Shown piece after piece: positions 53,534-62,163 of a stretch of DNA of 64,000 nucleotides. The notes beneath the pieces were generated by a model. That model made no database searches and had not been told where the DNA came from. It saw only the letters and a program-made list of their open reading frames with translations. A program made the translations under genes and the position numbers. The DNA comes from Litoreibacter halocynthiae (lineage in GTDB: Bacteria; Pseudomonadota; Alphaproteobacteria; Rhodobacterales; Rhodobacteraceae). The stretch's first letter is position 1. The number at the start of each line of letters is the position of its first letter. The stretch is taken from NCBI RefSeq assembly GCF_004365635.1, contig NZ_SOBH01000002.1, positions 372,001-436,000 of the forward strand. The letters are read 5' to 3'.

Positions 53534-54514
53534 CTATTCGAACTCGCGGGTCATCACGGCGCGATGAATTTCGCGGCGCACCAGCTTGCGGACGTTGCGC
53601 GTGATCCGCTCGCCCAGTTCTCCGGTCAGTTCCTGACGCACGATATCTGCCACAAGGTCGCGCAGAGCATCTTCGTCAACTACACTCTCGTCGAAATCCG
53701 CTAAGTCCACGTCTTCGTTGGTCTCGTCGTTGTCCATGTTGCCATCAACAACCGAAGCCGCGGCTGCGGAAACAAATTCGACCTCGTCAGCGAATACAGT
53801 TTCCTCAGTTTCTTCTGCATCTTCAACATTATGACCGTCATCCGCGTTCTCGTCATGCCCGCCGTCATCGTGGTCGACCGTTTCGTCATCAGCTTCAGTA
53901 ATCTCTGAGATTTCATCCGCCTGCGCTTCGGCCTCGTCGTCTTCATCGGCAGGCATCTCAGCCGCTTCAGGCTCATCATCGACCCAGTCTTCCACCGGAT
54001 CGGCTTGCTCGACGTCCTCACCCTCAGGCGTTCCATCTACGAGTTCCGGCTCCCAAGCCTCTTCCGCATCGGACAACTCGCCAGTCGCGGGTTCCGATTT
54101 AGTACCTTTACCGTGACGGATAAAATCTATGACCGGAGCAGCTTCTGGCTGCATGTCATCCTCGTAATAATCATCATCGGCCAAAGACCATTTGCCTTGA
54201 TCCGTAGATGCAGCGGAAGCGTCATCCTCGGCCTCAACCGCTGACTCTTCGGACAGCGTGTGACGGAAGTTTGACATTGTTGCGTGGCTGAACTCTGGCA
54301 CCGAATCCTGTTCGGTGGATTTCACGCGCAGGGCGGAGGTCAGAATCAAAGCATCCGAGGCCTTCGGCTGTTCTTCTGCCGTCTCGGCCAGACCTTCGCT
54401 CGAAGCTTCGAGTGCTTTTGTTTCTTGGCGATCTTCGCTTTTTGTGTCCGACACGAGCCTTCTGATGGATGACAGCACATCTTCCACGTCTACGTTGGTC
54501 ACCGGATCAGACAT
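53534..54514 (-). CDS. Acidic PopZ-like protein
   Basis: A 326-residue protein in three parts: a short N-terminal helix VEDVLSSIRRLVSD (residues 10-23) that resembles the PopZ/DUF2497 N-terminal motif (EEILASIRRII), a roughly 240-residue Asp/Glu-rich disordered middle, and a basic, helical C-terminus (LRDLVADIVRQELTGELG, RKLVRREIHRAVM, residues 285-322). PopZ proteins form polar matrices with exactly this order of parts. I infer a cell-pole or scaffold protein; alternatives are another disordered adaptor. Its stop lies 4 bases from the convergent cobQ stop. Confidence 0.7.
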   Translation of the reverse strand: MSDPVTNVDVEDVLSSIRRLVSDTKSEDRQETKALEASSEGLAETAEEQPKASDALILTSALRVKSTEQDSVPEFSHATMSNFRHTLSEESAVEAEDDASAASTDQGKWSLADDDYYEDDMQPEAAPVIDFIRHGKGTKSEPATGELSDAEEAWEPELVDGTPEGEDVEQADPVEDWVDDEPEAAEMPADEDDEAEAQADEISEITEADDETVDHDDGGHDENADDGHNVEDAEETEETVFADEVEFVSAAAASVVDGNMDNDETNEDVDLADFDESVVDEDALRDLVADIVRQELTGELGERITRNVRKLVRREIHRAVMTREFE

Positions 54515-54585
54515 ATACTCAGCCTCTACACTTTTGATGCAAGATACCTGCCGCGTGTCGGCCTGACAACCGATCGTTAGACTCT

Positions 54586-55947
54586 TCAGTTCTTTTGGTA
54601 GCGGTTCAAAATACGATCCAGCTTCTTGCCCGCCTTTGAGCTGGGCACCGGAGCGTTCTTGACTGCGTTGTAATACTCTGACGGATCATAACGCTGGACA
54701 TTGAGTTTCAGGTTGTCAGCGGTGAGCAAACCCATGGCCGCCAACAGCCCGTAAGCCGCTGAGTAAACTTGCGTTTCCGAGACAACCCGTGTTGTGCGCG
54801 CGTCTGACAACACCTGCTCCGCATCCAAGACGTCGAGTGTCGTACGCGCCCCCAGCTTGGCCTCTTCACGCACCCCGTCAAACGCAATTTGAGCGGCACG
54901 AATCTGGCGATCTGACGATGTTACTTGAGCGTTGGCGACCGCGAGGCGCGACCACGCATTCGCAACATTTTGTTCCAGCACAATTGCGGTTTGGTTCAGC
55001 GCCGCCTTGGACCCGTGAACCGCCGCCAGTGATTTGCGCACCAGCGCCGAAAGCTGCCCGCCTTGATAAATCGGGACGTTCATTTCCAAGCCAATGCTGG
55101 ACGAATTGTTGGTAACCGAAGAATGCGACAGAGCGCTATTGAACGTGATCCGTGGCCGTGTGCCTGCTTTCGCTGCTGCGTAATTCAGCTCATTGGCCTT
55201 GATCTGATGCTGCACTTGATCAATCAGCGGGCTGACCCGTTTGGCCGTCGCCTTCGCCGCGTTTGCGGATGCTGGCAGTTTCGGCAAACGTGAAATGCCT
55301 TTCAAGCCGACGGGCGCGCGGCCAACTGCAACTTTGTAAAGCTCGCGGGTAATCTGCAAGTTCCCCTGTGCCTCGACCAACGAGCCACGCGCTTGTGCAA
55401 GTCGCGCTTCCGCTTGGGCCACATCCGTGCGGGTCACTTCGCCAACTTCAAACCGATCACGCGCGGCACGCAGCTCTTGCGTGATCAGGCGAAGATTGCT
55501 GTCACGCAATTGCGCAACACGTTGATCCCGCAGCACTTGAACATAAGCGTTTACCGCGTCCAAAAGCACCGCTTGCTCCTGCTGGACCAGTTCTGCACGC
55601 ACCGCCAAGACGGTTTCCTTGGCAGACTCGACAGCCAACTGGGTTCGTCCGGCATCCCACAACAACAACTCCAAAGTCAGCGCAACAGTCGACGACAGGT
55701 TGTCGCGCGCAGGAGATGGATCGCTTAGCGTGATGGTAGATCGCGCATTGATGCTGGGAAGCAGCGCGGACAGGGCAATGGCAACATCTTCATCCTCGGC
55801 ACGCAAAATCGCGCGGCTTTGCTCCAGGAGGTTGGAGTTGTCATAGGCAGCCGTCAAAGCACTTGCGAGCGTTTCAGCCGACAGCTGAACCGGAGCAAAA
55901 CTCATCACGACACCAACCAGCGCACTATTCAGAAAACGGTATTTCAT
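54586..55947 (-). CDS. tolC: TolC-family outer-membrane channel
   Basis: A 453-residue outer-membrane efflux protein: signal peptide (ends APVQLSAE), two TolC repeats rich in long helices with QAEARLAQARGSLVEAQGNL and DAEQVLSDARTTRVVSETQVYSAAYGLLAAMG. It is the exit duct for type I secretion or drug efflux pumps. Placed after the isoaspartyl methyltransferase-like gene, 72 bases apart, the order seen in many Rhodobacteraceae. Confidence 0.94.
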   Translation of the reverse strand: MKYRFLNSALVGVVMSFAPVQLSAETLASALTAAYDNSNLLEQSRAILRAEDEDVAIALSALLPSINARSTITLSDPSPARDNLSSTVALTLELLLWDAGRTQLAVESAKETVLAVRAELVQQEQAVLLDAVNAYVQVLRDQRVAQLRDSNLRLITQELRAARDRFEVGEVTRTDVAQAEARLAQARGSLVEAQGNLQITRELYKVAVGRAPVGLKGISRLPKLPASANAAKATAKRVSPLIDQVQHQIKANELNYAAAKAGTRPRITFNSALSHSSVTNNSSSIGLEMNVPIYQGGQLSALVRKSLAAVHGSKAALNQTAIVLEQNVANAWSRLAVANAQVTSSDRQIRAAQIAFDGVREEAKLGARTTLDVLDAEQVLSDARTTRVVSETQVYSAAYGLLAAMGLLTADNLKLNVQRYDPSEYYNAVKNAPVPSSKAGKKLDRILNRYQKN

Positions 55948-56019
55948 GCGAACTTACCTCTATACCGAAGCCCTCTAACAAGGCTCTTGGGCAGTGATCT
56001 TGTGCCACAAAAGTGACGA

Positions 56020-56673
56020 CTAAAGCGCGAAGACAGCCTCGGACTCAAAGCCGGGCAGGATTGGTGCCGTCGCGTTGAATGCAAGACTCCAACTCACCTT
56101 GCCGTTGACCTTGCGGCCTAATCGCGCTTCGCCAAGGACGCCAACCGCGAATATCGCAAGGATACGACCCCCTTCTTTCAATTGCTCCAGCACTTCGGCA
56201 GGCACGACTGACACGGCACCCTCGATGCAAATCACATCATAGGGGCCATGTTTGGCAGCTCCTTTGGCCAGCGCGTTCGTAAGCACCACAGCGTTGTCCA
56301 CGCCTTCCTCGGAAAGCGCCGATTCAGCGTCACGGGCCAAATCCTCGATTTCTTCAACCGCAACGACCGCATCCGCCATATGCGCCAGAATGGCAGACGA
56401 GTATCCAAGCCCGCACCCTATATCTAGCACAACATCGTCGGGTTGAATATCCAGCGCATCCAGCATCTTTGCAAATGTACGCGGATCCAGAAGGACACGC
56501 CCGCCGCCAAGATCAATGTCCCCGCCAGCATAGGCCACATTGCGTTTGCTTTCAGGGACAAACGCCTCTCGGCGCACGCGCAACATAGCGTCAATAATGG
56601 GAAATTTGGTGACGTCAGAGGGGCGCACTTGCGAGTCGACCATCATCGTCCGGCTTTTGGTATTGTCGAGCAT
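56020..56673 (-). CDS. Protein-L-isoaspartate O-methyltransferase-like protein
   Basis: A 217-residue class I SAM methyltransferase: MVDSQVRPSDVTKFPIIDAMLRVRREAFVP (PCMT N-terminus), motif I VLDIGCGLGYSSAIL, and YDVICIEGAVSVVP. Alphaproteobacterial members of this branch often precede tolC and may not act on isoaspartate. The start could be 56673 or the ATG at residue 10 or 11 (MMVDSQ). Confidence 0.85.
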   Translation of the reverse strand: MLDNTKSRTMMVDSQVRPSDVTKFPIIDAMLRVRREAFVPESKRNVAYAGGDIDLGGGRVLLDPRTFAKMLDALDIQPDDVVLDIGCGLGYSSAILAHMADAVVAVEEIEDLARDAESALSEEGVDNAVVLTNALAKGAAKHGPYDVICIEGAVSVVPAEVLEQLKEGGRILAIFAVGVLGEARLGRKVNGKVSWSLAFNATAPILPGFESEAVFAL

Positions 56674-56925
56674 ACTAAACTCATTAGTCTAGTTTCAGTT
56701 AAAGCTGGTTTGACACAGATCGGCGGATGCGGCAACGCCGAAGTAAACCCAGCAGAAGATCGTTTGCGAAATTTGACTGCAATTCTACGATAAATCGACA
56801 GCTTTCGCACCCCTAGCTGCGACTCTTTACGTTTGCATATTGTATTGGCGCAAAAGGATAACGGACTTTTGTGTAGCCTATTGCACGCCCCATAAGCTTG
56901 GTCTAGAGAACCGGAACACCATCGA

Positions 56926-56999
56926 GGCGAGTTGGCGGAGTGGTTACGCAGCGGATTGCAAATCCGTGTACAGGAGTTCGATTCTCCTACTCGCCTCCA
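56926..56999 (+). tRNA. tRNA-Cys (anticodon GCA)
   Basis: A 74-base tRNA with encoded CCA: acceptor GGCGAGT/ACTCGCC, anticodon loop TTGCAAA with GCA, T arm AGGAG-TTCGATT-CTCCT. Reads both cysteine codons. Confidence 0.97.
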
Positions 57000-57031
57000 G
57001 ATTTTTCAGCATAAAACTCCGTTCCAGATCC

Positions 57032-57310
57032 TCAGGTCCAGTTCGGCACGTCCCCACCCGGAAGCATCTGGCGCGCGATCATGGGTTGGCGATAGTCGAG
57101 CGAATTTGCATCGCAAAAACCTGAGACCCAAGCGTCATCCATCAGCAAAAAATCCAGAACCGAGCCCAGGAATGCCGGATCAGATGCCTGCGCACGCACG
57201 GTATCAAGTGTCGATCCGGTGGCCCCCAAGAACACCCCTATCAGGTCGTCTGATGCCGCGATCCAGCCCAGTGCCGATAGCGCCAGTTCTTCGGCTTTCT
57301 GAGGGGTCAT
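57032..57310 (-). CDS. DUF3572 family protein
   Basis: A 92-residue helical protein (MTPQKAEELALSALGWIAAS...GVFLGATGSTLDTVR, LDFLLMDDAWVSGFCD), matching DUF3572, common in Alphaproteobacteria. Function unknown. It is divergent from the diguanylate cyclase gene by about 96 bases, a pairing often kept in the group. Confidence 0.9.
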   Translation of the reverse strand: MTPQKAEELALSALGWIAASDDLIGVFLGATGSTLDTVRAQASDPAFLGSVLDFLLMDDAWVSGFCDANSLDYRQPMIARQMLPGGDVPNWT

Positions 57311-57406
57311 AGGTGCTCTCCAACATAGTAAATATTTCTTAACTCTTGGCAGAACACACTGGGCGCGTTCAAGGGCCGATTCCCGCTTTCAGGAGAAGAA
57401 CCACAG

Positions 57407-58819
57407 ATGGCTGGCCGCATTCTCATCATTGATCCCGTCCCGACAAACCGGATGGTTCTGAAGGCCAAGCTCGCGCTGGCCCATTACGACGTCAGTCTTG
57501 CAGACAGTGTTCAGCAAGCCCGAAAGCTCGCCAGCACACATGTGTTCGAGGCCGTCTTGGCGTCCTCCGCTCTCGTCAATCACTCTGTGGATTGCATATT
57601 GGAATGGGTGCGTGGGCTTCGGGGCAATAGCGGGTCAGCAACCACCTTCATCTTCATGAAGGATCGACCCAACTCAACCTCAGCCCGCGACGTGTTGGAC
57701 CAATGCCTAAGTGCGGGTGCCGATGACGTCCTAAATCGCCCGTTTTCAGAAGATGTCTTGCTCGCACGCATCAGAAACCTGATGAGAAGCCATGCGCTTA
57801 ATCGAGAGTTAAACCTGCCACGCGGTCACCACAACGTGCAGTATGAAACGAAAACCACAAAGGCCTTGCCTCCCATAAACATTGCAATCGCGCATGTGAA
57901 CTCCGACACACCTTCGCATCAAGCCGACCGATTGCTCGGATGCCTTGAAGAGGCCTTCCAAAGGAGCCCTCGTACACAAAGCATAAAAACAATTCCGCTC
58001 ACCGTCCTCACCCAACCAGACTCGGCCCCGAGCGAGCCGGACGTGGTCTTGCTGGTGGCCGGACGCCGCGACGCGGAGCGGGCCTTGTCCATTACATCGC
58101 AACTGCGTTCCCGCGCACGCACGCAAGATTTGCGGGTGGTTTTGATCGCGGAAAACCTAGCGCACTTTCAAATTGCCCGCGCCTTTGATCTGGGCGCTCA
58201 TGACGTCGTTCCGCTAAACATTCAGACCTCCGATCTGGTCGCGCGTCTTCGCAATCAGGGGGAAATCCATCACGTCATCCGCAGCAAAAAGCACAGTGTT
58301 CGCGAAAGCCTTTTGCAGGCCATCACCGACCCTTTGACCGGCTTATACAACCGCCGCTACGCAGCCAGCCGGTTGGTCGAATTACAGCGAGATTGCCTTG
58401 CAACAGGCAAGCACTTCGCGATCCTCGCTTTCGATGTGGACCACTTCAAAAACGTCAACGACCGATATGGGCACGCAATCGGCGATGCCGTCCTGACAAA
58501 ACTAGCCGACACATTGCGCCAGAACTTGCGGGACGGGGATTTAATTTGCCGGACGGGGGGCGAGGAGTTCTTGGTCGCCTTGCCGCATACCGACCTCGCG
58601 CGCGCTACAACCACCGCAAACCGGTTGCGCAAAGCGGTGGGTGCGCTGGACATCACTGTTAAAAATCATGCAACCCCGTTGCGCGTCACAGTGAGCATCG
58701 GCCTGTCGCTGCAAGACGGAAAAATGCCAATTCCGGAGATGCTCGATCAAGCGGATCGGGCTTTATATCAAGCCAAGGCGCGTGGGCGGAATGTGGTCGC
58801 GATGGCCGCCGCCGCCTAA
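57407..58819 (+). CDS. pleD: PleD-like diguanylate cyclase with degenerate receivers
   Basis: A 470-residue protein: two receiver-like domains and a GGDEF domain. In receiver 1 the pocket keeps one Asp (Asp9 in IIDPVPTN) but the phosphoacceptor position is Ser (VLASSALV, about residue 54) and the conserved Lys is Arg (NRPF). Receiver 2 also lacks an Asp at its acceptor site (VVLLVAGRRD). The catalytic RTGGEEF (about residues 382-388) and an intact inhibitory I-site RDGD upstream indicate active c-di-GMP synthesis with product inhibition, but not classical phosphorylation control. Confidence 0.9.
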   Translation: MAGRILIIDPVPTNRMVLKAKLALAHYDVSLADSVQQARKLASTHVFEAVLASSALVNHSVDCILEWVRGLRGNSGSATTFIFMKDRPNSTSARDVLDQCLSAGADDVLNRPFSEDVLLARIRNLMRSHALNRELNLPRGHHNVQYETKTTKALPPINIAIAHVNSDTPSHQADRLLGCLEEAFQRSPRTQSIKTIPLTVLTQPDSAPSEPDVVLLVAGRRDAERALSITSQLRSRARTQDLRVVLIAENLAHFQIARAFDLGAHDVVPLNIQTSDLVARLRNQGEIHHVIRSKKHSVRESLLQAITDPLTGLYNRRYAASRLVELQRDCLATGKHFAILAFDVDHFKNVNDRYGHAIGDAVLTKLADTLRQNLRDGDLICRTGGEEFLVALPHTDLARATTTANRLRKAVGALDITVKNHATPLRVTVSIGLSLQDGKMPIPEMLDQADRALYQAKARGRNVVAMAAAA

Positions 58820-58837
58820 GCTGATCAAGAGGCAGTT

Positions 58838-59350
58838 TTATTCGCGATCTGGTTTGCCCCGACGCCCTCCGCGCTCCAATAGTTCTTCCAGCCGCTCGGC
58901 ATACTCAGCCCGTTGCTCTGGCGACATGGCGGCGATTTGCTCCACCAATGCGTCTTGCATGGCATCCGAGCGTCCTTTGATCAGGCCCTGTTGGCGCAGC
59001 AACACGTCAGAAAACGCACCCTTATCAAACGGCGTCTGCTTCAGCAGGTCGGAGGCCTCGCGCACCATTTCTCCCAACTCGGCGCGAATTTCCTGGCCGC
59101 GCGTTGCGCGACCATCACGCAACCGCTGACCAATTGCACGCCGATCCGGTTTCTCTAGCGCACGGCCATAGATTCCAATCGCGGCAGTGTCACCACCGCG
59201 TTTGTCAAAACTGCTTCGGTCGCGATTCCCCCCGTGCAGAACTGCGCCAACGATTACCCCTACAACCAATACGTTGATCGCAAGAGAAATCGCCAACGCC
59301 ACTTTTACGCGTTTAGGGGTGCGTGTTTTAGCATCGTCCATCCCCATCAC
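58838..59350 (-). CDS. CnrX/CpxP-like periplasmic heavy-metal-sensor protein
   Basis: A 170-residue protein with an N-terminal membrane anchor (about residues 16-39, VALAISLAINVLVVGVIVGAV) and a helical periplasmic part with the Spy/CpxP/CnrX-type LTxxQ-like end, MSPEQRAEYAERLEELLER, and long amphipathic helices (RQQGLIKGRSDAMQDALVEQI). Overlaps the stop of the TM anti-sigma-like gene. In Cnr-type systems such a protein senses metal and releases the sigma factor. Confidence 0.85.
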   Translation of the reverse strand: MMGMDDAKTRTPKRVKVALAISLAINVLVVGVIVGAVLHGGNRDRSSFDKRGGDTAAIGIYGRALEKPDRRAIGQRLRDGRATRGQEIRAELGEMVREASDLLKQTPFDKGAFSDVLLRQQGLIKGRSDAMQDALVEQIAAMSPEQRAEYAERLEELLERGGRRGKPDRE

Positions 59351-59736
59351 CCTTTCTCAATCCAATACAAATCACCCAGCAGCGCATGGCTCATGACGCC
59401 TTCTGCTTCTACCATAACCTCGGTATCCGCAGCGCCCCAAGTCGTTGCAAATTCAGGGTTTACGAAGCCCAAATAGATGCCGGTACAGGCCGACGCCACC
59501 AGTCCGCCCATCGCAGGCAAGCCGCCGACATCGTCAAAAAGCTGCCGCCACCAAGGCACAGAAGCCTCGCGCGGCATTTCGTTGGGCCGGCCAAAATCTG
59601 CCTGCGTTGCGTTCGCGTCGTCCGATATGCGCGCCAGCAAACCGGACGACGGGACAGGCGCCTCGTCACGTGCTTGTGCGAAGAAACTCTCCAGCTCCGA
59701 ATCCACGTCCGGGTTGATGTTCTGTCTATCGGTCAT
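59347..59736 (-). CDS. Putative transmembrane anti-sigma protein
   Basis: A 129-residue protein: a cytoplasmic acidic N-terminus (DSELESFFAQARDEAPVPSSGL), one membrane helix (about residues 71-92, GLPAMGGLVASACTGIYLGF) and a short outer tail. It overlaps the sigma gene stop (ATGA) and the start of the periplasmic sensor gene. Single-pass proteins between an ECF sigma gene and a CnrX-like gene are anti-sigma factors in Cnr/Nir-type systems. No annotated anti-sigma domain is seen, so this rests on context. Confidence 0.7.
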   Translation of the reverse strand: MTDRQNINPDVDSELESFFAQARDEAPVPSSGLLARISDDANATQADFGRPNEMPREASVPWWRQLFDDVGGLPAMGGLVASACTGIYLGFVNPEFATTWGAADTEVMVEAEGVMSHALLGDLYWIEKG

Positions 59737-60308
59737 GACGACAACTCTTCCTTTTTAGAGGCCAGCAGTTTTGCCAACGTCCGTTTCCCGCGCGCCGTCA
59801 AACTTTCGACGGCTTCCACGCTAATATCCATTATCTGCGCTATCTCGGGGTTTGCTTGCCCCTCGATATGCCTCAAAATCACGGCCTGTCTTTGCCGCTC
59901 TGGCAGTTGAGCGAACGCGGCATCCAGTGCTGCCATCCTGTCTTCTTGGATCAAACGGGCTTCCACCGAGGGTGAGGGATCCATCGGCTCGGCCAAATCA
60001 TCCAGACCCACATTGATCCGCTGGCGCTTTCGCAACCGGTCGATGCACAGGTTGTTTACGACACGATAAAGCCACGTCGCCGGTTTTGCCTCGCCGGGCC
60101 GCCAGTCGGGGGCGATACGCCAAAGCCGCAGCATCGCTTCCTGCACCACATCCTCGGCCTCTGCCAGATCACCCAACATGCGTTTCGCAAAACTCAGCGC
60201 TTGAGGGGACAGGCGCAGGGTCAAGGCCTCCGCTGCCGCACCATCGCCATTGGCGAACAGCACGATCAACGCGTCATCGTCGAGTTGATCCGATTGATCC
60301 AGAGCCAT
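59733..60308 (-). CDS. ECF RNA polymerase sigma factor
   Basis: A 191-residue sigma-70 family ECF factor: region 2 (LSFAKRMLGDLAEAEDVVQEAMLRLW...TWLYRVVNNLCIDRLRKR) and region 4 (LPERQRQAVILRHIEGQANPEIAQIMDISVEAVESLTARGKRTL). The start at 60308 (MALDQSDQ) or 60314 (MGMALDQ) is equally plausible; longer frames are unlike the family. It is first of a sigma, anti-sigma-like, sensor operon and is 68 bases after an EF-hand gene. Confidence 0.9.
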   Translation of the reverse strand: MALDQSDQLDDDALIVLFANGDGAAAEALTLRLSPQALSFAKRMLGDLAEAEDVVQEAMLRLWRIAPDWRPGEAKPATWLYRVVNNLCIDRLRKRQRINVGLDDLAEPMDPSPSVEARLIQEDRMAALDAAFAQLPERQRQAVILRHIEGQANPEIAQIMDISVEAVESLTARGKRTLAKLLASKKEELSS

Positions 60309-60375
60309 ACCCATCCCGCGTATCAATATCCCATTCAGGGCAGCGGGGCGACCACCTAAGGCCGCCCCTCTTAAC

Positions 60376-60855
60376 TCAGTTCTTGTGGTTGCGACCACCG
60401 CGACGTTTCTTGGCCATCTCGTCGTATTCCGCTTTGGAGATGGCGCCGTCCCCGTCTTTGTCCATCCGCGAGAACCCTTTGCCTTTGCGCTCGCTACCAA
60501 CATTGGCCAGCTCGTCTTGGCTCAAGACTCCGTTGCCGTCAGCGTCCATACGCTCCATCATTTTGTCCAAGCGACGCGTCATCCGGTCTTCCTTGCCGGA
60601 TTTCATTTGTGCCTCAAGCTCCGCACGCGACAATGAGCCATCCCCATCCGTGTCAGCAGTTGTGAACTTTGCAGCACGATGTGCCTGCATTTCCGCCTCG
60701 GTCACGCTGCCGTCTCCGTTTGCATCCAGCTCTTCGAAGGTGACCCGTGGTCCGTGACCACCTTTGGCTTGCGCCATCATAGGGCTCATCGCCAATGCAA
60801 GGCCAAGCCCGGCCATCACAAGTTTCGTTTTCAGGTTTCCTGCCAATATTGCCAT
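60376..60855 (-). CDS. Periplasmic EF-hand protein
   Basis: A 159-residue protein with a signal peptide (residues 1-30, ending MMAQA) and four EF-hand calcium loops: DANGDGSVTEAE (from Asp44), DTDGDGSLSRAE (Asp68), DADGNGVLSQDE (Asp104) and DKDGDGAISKAE (Asp132). Each has D-x-D/N-G-D/N-G-x-x-x-x-x-E and should bind Ca2+ in the periplasm. Upstream of and co-oriented with the sigma-factor operon, which suggests it is controlled by, or feeds, that system. Confidence 0.92.
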   Translation of the reverse strand: MAILAGNLKTKLVMAGLGLALAMSPMMAQAKGGHGPRVTFEELDANGDGSVTEAEMQAHRAAKFTTADTDGDGSLSRAELEAQMKSGKEDRMTRRLDKMMERMDADGNGVLSQDELANVGSERKGKGFSRMDKDGDGAISKAEYDEMAKKRRGGRNHKN

Positions 60856-61045
60856 TTTATAGCTCCGTTAATGGTTCACTCGTCGACCTGTCTTGATCGC
60901 CGATATGCACCTTTAACGGGCACAGACGCCCACTCCGTCGCGGCTTGGTAAAAAAATTATATTTTCTCCAGCCGAGACATCCTGTCACCCTGCAATTGCC
61001 TACGTCCCCCATTAAGGTGATCGTCTGCGACGAAGGTATCATTAA

Positions 61046-61441
61046 ATGGCGAGAGATATTTTGACTGAAGAACTCGAACGTGAACTCAAACCGGCCCTTT
61101 TGCGCGGGTGGCGTCGTCGTTGCCCATCTTGCGGGCAGGGTCCGTTGTTTTCAAGTTATCTGAAGGTGCGTGACGAGTGCGCCGTCTGCCACGAGCATAT
61201 GAGCCACCATCGCGCCGATGACGGCCCAGCCTACTTGACCATCCTGATCGTGGGGCACCTGATGGCGCCGTTGCTGCTTTGGACTTTTTTCGAATTCGAG
61301 CCCGATCCGTTGGTGGTGGCAACCATTTTCACAATCGGGTGCGTCGCCCTATCGCTTTACCTTTTGCCGCGACTAAAAGGGGCAATTGTCGCGCTGCAAT
61401 GGGCAAAACGCATGCACGGGTTTGGTGGGCGAACCGCCTAA
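61046..61441 (+). CDS. DUF983 family membrane protein
   Basis: A 131-residue protein: a zinc-ribbon-like CPSCGQGPLF and CAVCHEHM (residues 27-56), then two hydrophobic segments (LTILIVGHLMAPLLLWTFF, VVATIFTIGCVALSLYLLP). DUF983 proteins are found near cytochrome oxidase assembly and lipid genes in Alphaproteobacteria; function unknown. Confidence 0.9.
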   Translation: MARDILTEELERELKPALLRGWRRRCPSCGQGPLFSSYLKVRDECAVCHEHMSHHRADDGPAYLTILIVGHLMAPLLLWTFFEFEPDPLVVATIFTIGCVALSLYLLPRLKGAIVALQWAKRMHGFGGRTA

Positions 61442-61495
61442 CTCAGCCGAGCGTTTGCAGTTGAAGCCGGACAGCACTCAGGTCACAGTACCCGC

Positions 61496-62086
61496 ATGAC
61501 AGATACACCGATCAGAGACGCGGCCAGTGTCGTTCTTTTGCGTGACGCCGATACCGCGCCAAAAGTGCTTATGGGACAGCGCGGCCAAAACGCCGCCTTC
61601 ATGCCCAACAAATTTGTATTTCCGGGGGGTGCTGTCGATCCTGAAGACGCCACCGCCGTCTTGCCCGGCATACCATCCGAAATGTGTCTATCACGGCTGG
61701 GCAATGTCGGCCCTGCCTTGCTTGCCGCTGCCTTGCGCGAAACTTGGGAAGAAACCGGCCTAACCTTGAGCAAATGCGAAGGTCTACACTACTTCTTCCG
61801 TGCCATCACTCCGCCAGGCCGCCCACGTCGCTTTGATGCCCGATTTTTCCTCGCGGATGCGAACATCATGACCGACGCCGACCTAGACGATTTTTCGAAA
61901 GCCAGTGACGAGTTGCGCCATCTGCACTGGGTCCCGCTTCCCGAAGCACGGGCGCTGAACTTGCCGTTCATCACCGAAGTTGTGCTGGCAGAAGTCGAAG
62001 CGCTCGCCAAAACCAAGGCACCGCCCGCAAGTGTTCCCTTCTTCGACAACAGCACCGGCAGCTCCCGTTTCTTAAGGATTCAGTAG
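61496..62086 (+). CDS. Nudix hydrolase
   Basis: A 196-residue Nudix protein: the box is split, with GGAVDPED (residues 44-51) and, after a ~30-residue insert, LRETWEETGL (80-89), as in the NUDT7/19-like branch. The Glu residues of RETWEE bind the catalytic metal. It likely hydrolyses a nucleoside-diphosphate-linked compound such as CoA or NADH. Follows DUF983 in the same direction by about 55 bases. Confidence 0.85.
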   Translation: MTDTPIRDAASVVLLRDADTAPKVLMGQRGQNAAFMPNKFVFPGGAVDPEDATAVLPGIPSEMCLSRLGNVGPALLAAALRETWEETGLTLSKCEGLHYFFRAITPPGRPRRFDARFFLADANIMTDADLDDFSKASDELRHLHWVPLPEARALNLPFITEVVLAEVEALAKTKAPPASVPFFDNSTGSSRFLRIQ

Positions 62087-62163
62087 TGCGAACAGCACTG
62101 GTGTTCTCTATCTAGAAACAGTTTCATAATCCTGCCCTATTTTGTCGCTAGCGCACGGAGGAT

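Noticed and set aside
53700-54250. Repeat array in the acidic gene
   Set aside because: The GA/TC-rich periodic look comes from Asp/Glu codons in a disordered linker, not from a CRISPR or tandem DNA repeat.
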